A stretch of 64,000 nucleotides of DNA from Treponema sp. (GTDB taxonomy: Bacteria > Spirochaetota > Spirochaetia > Treponematales > Treponemataceae), in NCBI GenBank assembly GCA_024402505.1, contig JAKSTP010000008.1, positions 1-64,000 on the forward strand. Reading direction: 5' to 3'. The position numbers and the translations under genes were made by a program. Of this stretch, positions 59,412 to 64,000 are shown one piece after another. The notes below the pieces were generated by a model, which was not told where the DNA came from, did no database searches, and saw nothing but the letters and a program-made list of their open reading frames with translations. The stretch's first letter is position 1, and every line of letters starts with the position of its first letter.

Positions 59412-60734
59412 ATGAAAGAATTTGGAATACGCGTACCGGAAATTTTATTTCCCAAGAATATTGATACTGAAACCTGGGCTGTTGTTGCCTGCGACCAGTA
59501 CACTCAGGACCGTGATTACTGGCAGAAAGTAACCGAAAAAGTTGGATCAAAGCCATCCACATTGAATCTTATTCTGCCTGAAGTTTATCTTAACGATGCC
59601 GACAAACCTGAACGCATCAAAAAAATCAGAGAAAATATGAAAGACTATCTGGATAAAGGTGTTTTTGCCGATCCAAAAAGTGCCTTCATCTATATGGAAC
59701 GACAGACTGCCTATGGCCGCACCCGAAAAGGCCTTATTGCAGAAATCGACCTGGATACCTACGAATGGAAACCTTTTTCAAATGCAAATATCCGTGCCAC
59801 AGAAGCCACAATTGTTGAACGTATTCCACCTCGCATGGAAATCCGCCGTGGAGCACCTGTCGAATTACCTCACATCATGCTTCTTGTAAACGACAAGGAA
59901 GGTCTTCTTGTTGAAGGCGCCGGAAAAACCGCAAAGGCCAGCGGACGGGTCCCTGTTTACAACGGAAAACTCATGATGAATTCCGGTGCCGTAACAGGAT
60001 GGTCACTTGAAACAAAAGACGAAATTGATTCAGTTGCCCAGGTACTTAAAAAAATTGCGGACAAAAACCGAAGTTCCGACGGATCAGTCTTCCTTTTTGC
60101 CGTTGGCGACGGAAACCACTCTCTGGCAACAGCAAAAGCCGTGTGGGATGAAGAAAAAGCACGACTTTCAGCCGCCGGTGCTACAGCAGAAGAAATCCAG
60201 GCCAGTCCTGTAAAATACGCCTTGGTAGAAATTGTTAATATTTACGACGAAGGCCTTACCTTTGAACCAATTCACCGGGTTGTATTTGGCTGCGATGCCG
60301 GAAAAATGATTGCTACACTTGCAGAAACTCTGGATGGAGAACTTTCAAATGTAGAATCAGCCGGCGTTCTTGAAAAAGCTGTTCACGATTCAAAGAACTC
60401 CTTTGGTTTTGTTTACGCAGATCCAAGCGGAAATACAAAATACACACTTCTGGAAACTTCCATTACGGATCTGGCCGTTTCAAGACTTCAGCCTGTTCTG
60501 GACGATTACCTTAAAACAGTAGAAAACAGCGAAATTGATTACATTCACGGAAGCGATGAAGTTTTCCGCCTTGGTGGAAAAGACGGTGCCGTATCGGTAA
60601 TGCTGCCACCAGTAGCAAAAGACAGCTTCTTTGAGACCATCAACGGCCGTGGACCACTCCCAAGAAAATCATTCTCCATGGGTGAAGCCGACGAAAAACG
60701 TTTCTACCTTGAAGTAAGAAGATTATTCAGCTAA
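59412..60734 (+). CDS. DUF1015 family protein
   Basis: A 440-residue protein of the DUF1015 family, widespread in anaerobes. Typical segments are VPEILFPKNIDTETWAVVACDQYTQDRDYW at the N-terminus, IYMERQTAYGRTRKGLIAEIDLD, and AVGDGNHSLATAKAVWDE in the middle. The biochemical role is not settled (relatives were proposed as serine kinases or ParB-like NTP-using proteins). A TATACT box ends six bases before the ATG, and no ribosome binding site exists. The last 12 bases overlap the convergent recQ gene. Confidence 0.85.
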   Translation: MKEFGIRVPEILFPKNIDTETWAVVACDQYTQDRDYWQKVTEKVGSKPSTLNLILPEVYLNDADKPERIKKIRENMKDYLDKGVFADPKSAFIYMERQTAYGRTRKGLIAEIDLDTYEWKPFSNANIRATEATIVERIPPRMEIRRGAPVELPHIMLLVNDKEGLLVEGAGKTAKASGRVPVYNGKLMMNSGAVTGWSLETKDEIDSVAQVLKKIADKNRSSDGSVFLFAVGDGNHSLATAKAVWDEEKARLSAAGATAEEIQASPVKYALVEIVNIYDEGLTFEPIHRVVFGCDAGKMIATLAETLDGELSNVESAGVLEKAVHDSKNSFGFVYADPSGNTKYTLLETSITDLAVSRLQPVLDDYLKTVENSEIDYIHGSDEVFRLGGKDGAVSVMLPPVAKDSFFETINGRGPLPRKSFSMGEADEKRFYLEVRRLFS

Positions 60735-62651
60735 GACTTCATTTACAGCCGCCAGAATAAACCGACCGAACTGTTCAACCTTTGCTTCCCCGATTCCGTG
60801 GATATTGTAAAGTTCCGGTTTACTGCGCGGCTTTTTTGCTGCTATATCGTAAAGGGTCTTATCACCAAAAATTACATAAGGCGGAACGTTCATTTCATCT
60901 GCAGACTTCTTTCGCCATTTTTTAAGCCGCTGCACAATTTCTTCCCCTTCCTTATCATCTGCCATTGGTTTTGCAGGCCCCGGTTTATTTTTCTTGTGAA
61001 CCACGAACTGGGGCTTTTCACTTCCCGGTTTTGGAATTCCAATAGTAACTGCACTACCGCTTCCGCCGGCACGACCTTTGAACTTCAAAGGCATAAACAC
61101 TTTTTCCCGGGTAATAAGAAGATCCCGTCCATCTGGAGTAATGGTAAGAATGTGGTAATCTCCTGTTTTTTCCAGAAATCCCCGGGCAATCATCTCTTCC
61201 ACAAGATTGAACCAGTCGTCCTTACACAAATCCTGTCCGATTCCCCAGGTAGATATCATATTGTGCCCGTTGTCGATGATTTTCTGCTGCCGGCTTCCCA
61301 AAAGCACATCCACAACATAATTGGTTCCGAACCGTCCATCAGTTCTGATAATACAACTTAAAAGTTTCTGAACTGGCACCGTTACATCATTCAAGGGGAT
61401 TTCACCCATACTGCAGATATCACAGCAGCATTCAGGCGGTACAGTAACACTTCCCAATCCGCTGTCCTCAGGCGCTGGATATTTTTCACCAAAAGCGCCA
61501 AGAAGCATTTTACGGCGGCACACCCTTCCATTACCGTAGTTCATCATCTGCTGAAGGAGCACCTCGTTTTTTTTTCTGTCACTGGCTTCATCAAAAAAAT
61601 AGCGGATCTTGTGAGCATCACCGGCACTGAAAAACAGCAATGCACTGGCAGGAAGACCATCACGGCCAGCCCTACCAATCTCCTGGTAATATTCAGCCAG
61701 TGATTTCGGAAGATCGTAATTCACAACAAAGCGAACATTTGGCTTGTCTATTCCCATCCCGAACGCCACCGTTGCTACCATAATTTTTACATCATCATTT
61801 ATAAAAAGAGTCTGATTTTTTGTTCGAACAGCGTCAGAAAGACCGGCGTGATAATTCAATACTGAATATCCAAGATTATCCAAAGTGGATGTAAGTTCAT
61901 CTACCTGGCGTCGTGAAAAACAATAAATGATTCCGCTTTCATCCTTATGTTCATAAAGATATTCACAAAGCTGCTGAAGTGTATTTCGTTTAGGGCGCAC
62001 TTCAAGGTAAATGTTTTCCCGGTTAAAACTGGATACCATTACGGCAGGATTTCTCATGTTCAGATTCTTAACAATATCCTTTCGCACCTGTTCTGTAGCA
62101 GTTGCCGTAAGAGCCAGAAGTACTGCATCAGGAAAAAGATTACGGACACTTGGAATTTCCATATAATCCGGTCTGAAATCATGCCCCCACTCGCTTACAC
62201 AATGGGCCTCATCAATAGTAATACAGGATACCTTGATTCTGTCGTCACTTAAAAGATTTCGCAGTCTGCCGGTAGCAAGTCCTTCTGGAGAAACGTAAAC
62301 AATTTTTACCTCACCCCGCACCAGTTCTGCCGTTGATTTTTTGTAATCTTCCCATTCCAAAGTGCTGTTCAAAAAGATGGAATGCACACCTGCCGCTTCA
62401 AGGTTGGCTACCTGATCCTGCATAAGAGAAATCAGTGGAGATACAACTACAGTAATTCCGTCAAAAATAAGAGCCGGTACCTGATAGCATAAAGACTTTC
62501 CACCACCAGTAGGCATAACTGCCATTGTGTCCCGACCAGAAAGCACACTGTCTATAATATCCCGCTGAAGAAGCCTGAAACTATCATAACCAAATACTGT
62601 CTTCAGTACTTTTTCAGGCTTAGCATTCACAAAACTGTTTGATCCAACCAC
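60723..62651 (-). CDS. recQ: ATP-dependent DNA helicase RecQ
   Basis: A 642-residue 3'-5' helicase. Walker A is VMPTGGGKSLCYQVPAL, the DEAH box is ITIDEAHCVSEWGHDFRP, motif III is LLALTATATEQVRKDI, and motif VI is QEIGRAGRDGLPA. A zinc-binding RQC region (CRRKMLLGAFGEKY... CCDIC) and a C-terminal HRDC domain (IHGIGEAKVEQFGRFI) complete it. It works in recombination repair. The GTG at 62651 is preferred over the longer GTG at 62678, as TATAAT (62658-62663) ends six bases before it. Confidence 0.93.
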   Translation of the reverse strand: MVGSNSFVNAKPEKVLKTVFGYDSFRLLQRDIIDSVLSGRDTMAVMPTGGGKSLCYQVPALIFDGITVVVSPLISLMQDQVANLEAAGVHSIFLNSTLEWEDYKKSTAELVRGEVKIVYVSPEGLATGRLRNLLSDDRIKVSCITIDEAHCVSEWGHDFRPDYMEIPSVRNLFPDAVLLALTATATEQVRKDIVKNLNMRNPAVMVSSFNRENIYLEVRPKRNTLQQLCEYLYEHKDESGIIYCFSRRQVDELTSTLDNLGYSVLNYHAGLSDAVRTKNQTLFINDDVKIMVATVAFGMGIDKPNVRFVVNYDLPKSLAEYYQEIGRAGRDGLPASALLFFSAGDAHKIRYFFDEASDRKKNEVLLQQMMNYGNGRVCRRKMLLGAFGEKYPAPEDSGLGSVTVPPECCCDICSMGEIPLNDVTVPVQKLLSCIIRTDGRFGTNYVVDVLLGSRQQKIIDNGHNMISTWGIGQDLCKDDWFNLVEEMIARGFLEKTGDYHILTITPDGRDLLITREKVFMPLKFKGRAGGSGSAVTIGIPKPGSEKPQFVVHKKNKPGPAKPMADDKEGEEIVQRLKKWRKKSADEMNVPPYVIFGDKTLYDIAAKKPRSKPELYNIHGIGEAKVEQFGRFILAAVNEVLAE

Positions 62652-62719
62652 AATTCGATTATATCGGAAGTAAGACACTTGAAAAACCCCGTATATTTTG
62701 TTATAGTTCTTTTATATTC

Positions 62720-62802
62720 GCCGGCGTGGTGGAATGGTAGACACGACAGACTCAAAATCTGTTGAGGGCAACTTCGTAAGAGTTCAAGTCTCTTCGCCGG
62801 TA
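62720..62802 (+). tRNA. tRNA-Leu (CAA)
   Basis: Acceptor GCCGGCG pairs with CGCCGGT (one G-T), the anticodon loop CTCAAAA within ACAGA/TCTGT gives CAA, a long variable arm follows (class II), and the T loop is TTCAAGT. Discriminator A; CCA is not encoded. It reads UUG leucine codons. Confidence 0.93.
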
Positions 62803-62806
62803 ACAA

Positions 62807-62833
62807 AAAGGTTGGTCAAAAAGGCCAACCTTT
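62807..62833. terminator. Bidirectional terminator for tRNA-Leu and comM
   Basis: AAAGGTTGG (62807-62815) pairs with CCAACCTTT (62825-62833); T runs on the minus strand, and T-rich on the plus strand. Confidence 0.82.
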
Positions 62834-62838
62834 CCTAT

Positions 62839-64000
62839 TTAACACATCTCCATTGGATCCATTCTGAAGCTCACGGCCTCTTCCATATGTTTTTCTTCTA
62901 TAATAGTAGAGCCTTCCATATCGGCAATGGTACGAGCCACCTTAGTACAGCTTGCTATGGCACGGGGTGAAAAACCGAGCCGCACAGCCGCAGTTTCCTG
63001 ATAAAGCCGTGCCCCATCACTTTTCGGACAATTAGCTTCTATTTCTTCAGGCCTCAGATGAGCGTTTTTCTTAGCCTGTCTTTTCCGCTGTATTTCCACC
63101 GCTTTCGCTATAGGAATACGCAGGTCAGCCGTAGAAAGTCCAGACTCCATATCCATACCTTCTTCTGAATCTACCTCGTTCTTTACAGAAACCCTTAAAT
63201 CGATTCTATCCATCAAAGGTGATGAAAATTTCTTCCAGTACTTGTCCACGGCCCCTGCCGAACACAAACATATCTTGGAATCTGAACCGTAGTTACCGCA
63301 GGGACAAGGGTTACTTGCCATCATCAGTTGAAACCTGGCCGGATAAACTGTAGACCTGCCTGCCCGTGAAAGCGTTATTGATCCGCTCTCCAATGGTACA
63401 CGTAAGGTCTGCAGAACCGTGGTACGGAATTCCGCCGCTTCATCTAAAAAAAGAACCCCATTATGTGCCAAAGAAATTTCACCTGGCTTACAACCAACCC
63501 CGCCACCACACATACCTTCTAGACTGGAAGTACAGTGAGGCATTCTGAAGGGAGACTTTCTCATCAAAGACTGGTTTCCCGGAAGTATTCCTGCCAGACT
63601 CCAGATTCTCGTTACACTCTGCGCTTCTTCGTTAGATAACAAAGGCAGCAAAGCAGGAAACTTCTGGATTGTCATGGTCTTACCGCATCCAGGCGCACCT
63701 ACCGCCAAAAAATTATGGCCACCAGCCGCCGCAATCTGCAGTCCGCGAATCAGTTTTTTCTGCCCTTTTACATCAGCATACTCAAAACCTTCACCAACCT
63801 TGTCAAAATACACGTCACCTATTTTTACGGTACCGGATCCAAACTCCTCATCTTCACACAATCCTTTTCTTTCCGTGAAATACTTGTCATCTTTCAAAGC
63901 CAGAAAAGCGTCTTCAAGACTAGTAGCTCCGTAGACTTTCATTCCCGATACTTCCCTTGCTTCAGCCGCATTCACCGCAGGAACAATGCACCGCATTATT
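62839..64000 (-). CDS. comM: ComM/YifB-type Mg-chelatase-like AAA+ ATPase, 3' part
   Basis: The gene runs off the window end; at least 385 residues are visible of a family that is usually about 500 long, so the N-terminal Lon-protease-like domain is cut. Walker A is AVGAPGCGKTMTIQ, Walker B is GVLFLDEAAEF, and the Mg-chelatase type PARFQLMMASNPCPCGNYG zinc motif and SPLMDRIDLRV sensor are intact. ComM is a helicase that extends strand exchange during natural transformation. It has no competence partner in the window. It shares a terminator with tRNA-Leu. Confidence 0.93.
   Translation of the reverse strand, partial: IMRCIVPAVNAAEAREVSGMKVYGATSLEDAFLALKDDKYFTERKGLCEDEEFGSGTVKIGDVYFDKVGEGFEYADVKGQKKLIRGLQIAAAGGHNFLAVGAPGCGKTMTIQKFPALLPLLSNEEAQSVTRIWSLAGILPGNQSLMRKSPFRMPHCTSSLEGMCGGGVGCKPGEISLAHNGVLFLDEAAEFRTTVLQTLRVPLESGSITLSRAGRSTVYPARFQLMMASNPCPCGNYGSDSKICLCSAGAVDKYWKKFSSPLMDRIDLRVSVKNEVDSEEGMDMESGLSTADLRIPIAKAVEIQRKRQAKKNAHLRPEEIEANCPKSDGARLYQETAAVRLGFSPRAIASCTKVARTIADMEGSTIIEEKHMEEAVSFRMDPMEMC

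Overview
The window looks like part of a chromosome from an anaerobic, host-associated spirochaete, most likely a gut or rumen Treponema. Supporting signs are moderate GC, A/T-rich promoters, a bacterial XPB-type helicase, rubrerythrin instead of catalase, an NfnAB-type ferredoxin:NADP+ oxidoreductase, many small lipoprotein/envelope genes and hexuronate catabolism. This assignment is inference from gene content and protein style, not from a marker gene. Genes cover almost everything; only 16671-17145 and 33664-34013 are gene-free for more than 300 bases, and both are filled with terminators and palindromic repeats.

Layout. 1-7.1 kb: end of a CAT-anticodon tRNA, a secreted HExxH protein, a TtcA-like tRNA thiolase, rubrerythrin, an aminotransferase, a small membrane protein, a fused PyrK-PyrD dihydroorotate dehydrogenase and a THUMP/Trm14-like methyltransferase. 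7.1-16.7 kb: secreted YD-like protein, IlvY-like regulator, UDG-like protein, HAD phosphatase, WecA-type transferase, a lipoprotein/LysM pair, DHH phosphoesterase, Nudix hydrolase, CMP-kinase-like protein, GH43 glycosidase. 17.1-25.7 kb (all minus): XPB helicase with its partner, TrkA, an ECF S component, a SpoU methyltransferase, an acyl-CoA synthetase. 25.8-33.7 kb (all plus): cell-wall hydrolase, GNAT, Na+/solute symporter, EAL protein, and a polar amino-acid ABC transporter whose binding protein is circularly permuted. 34-42.6 kb: flavoprotein, DJ-1, double receiver protein, PHP phosphatase, DksA-like protein, infA, tyrS, Na/Pi cotransporter. 42.7-51.5 kb (all minus): M48 protease, LacI regulator, M18 aminopeptidase, a 55-residue membrane peptide, then uxuB-uxaC-kdgA-kdgK, which takes hexuronate to pyruvate and glyceraldehyde-3-phosphate except for mannonate dehydratase, which is not here. 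51.5-64 kb: prfA, a GntR-ABC export operon, a transglutaminase-like lipoprotein, NfnB/NfnA, DUF1015, RecQ, tRNA-Leu(CAA), and the 3' part of comM.

The most notable things are (1) a family 3 solute-binding protein with its two halves in swapped order; (2) a family of long palindromic elements (four copies) whose helices differ in sequence but stay complementary around a conserved internal-loop motif, and which are bracketed by duplicated terminator hairpins; (3) two REPIN-like double hairpins with identical 71-bp geometry plus a solo copy; (4) at least five genes, probably ten, whose -10 box ends only 6-7 bases before the start codon, implying leaderless mRNAs; (5) heptamer tracts at operon junctions; and (6) a perfect 17-bp hairpin that contains the tyrS stop codon.
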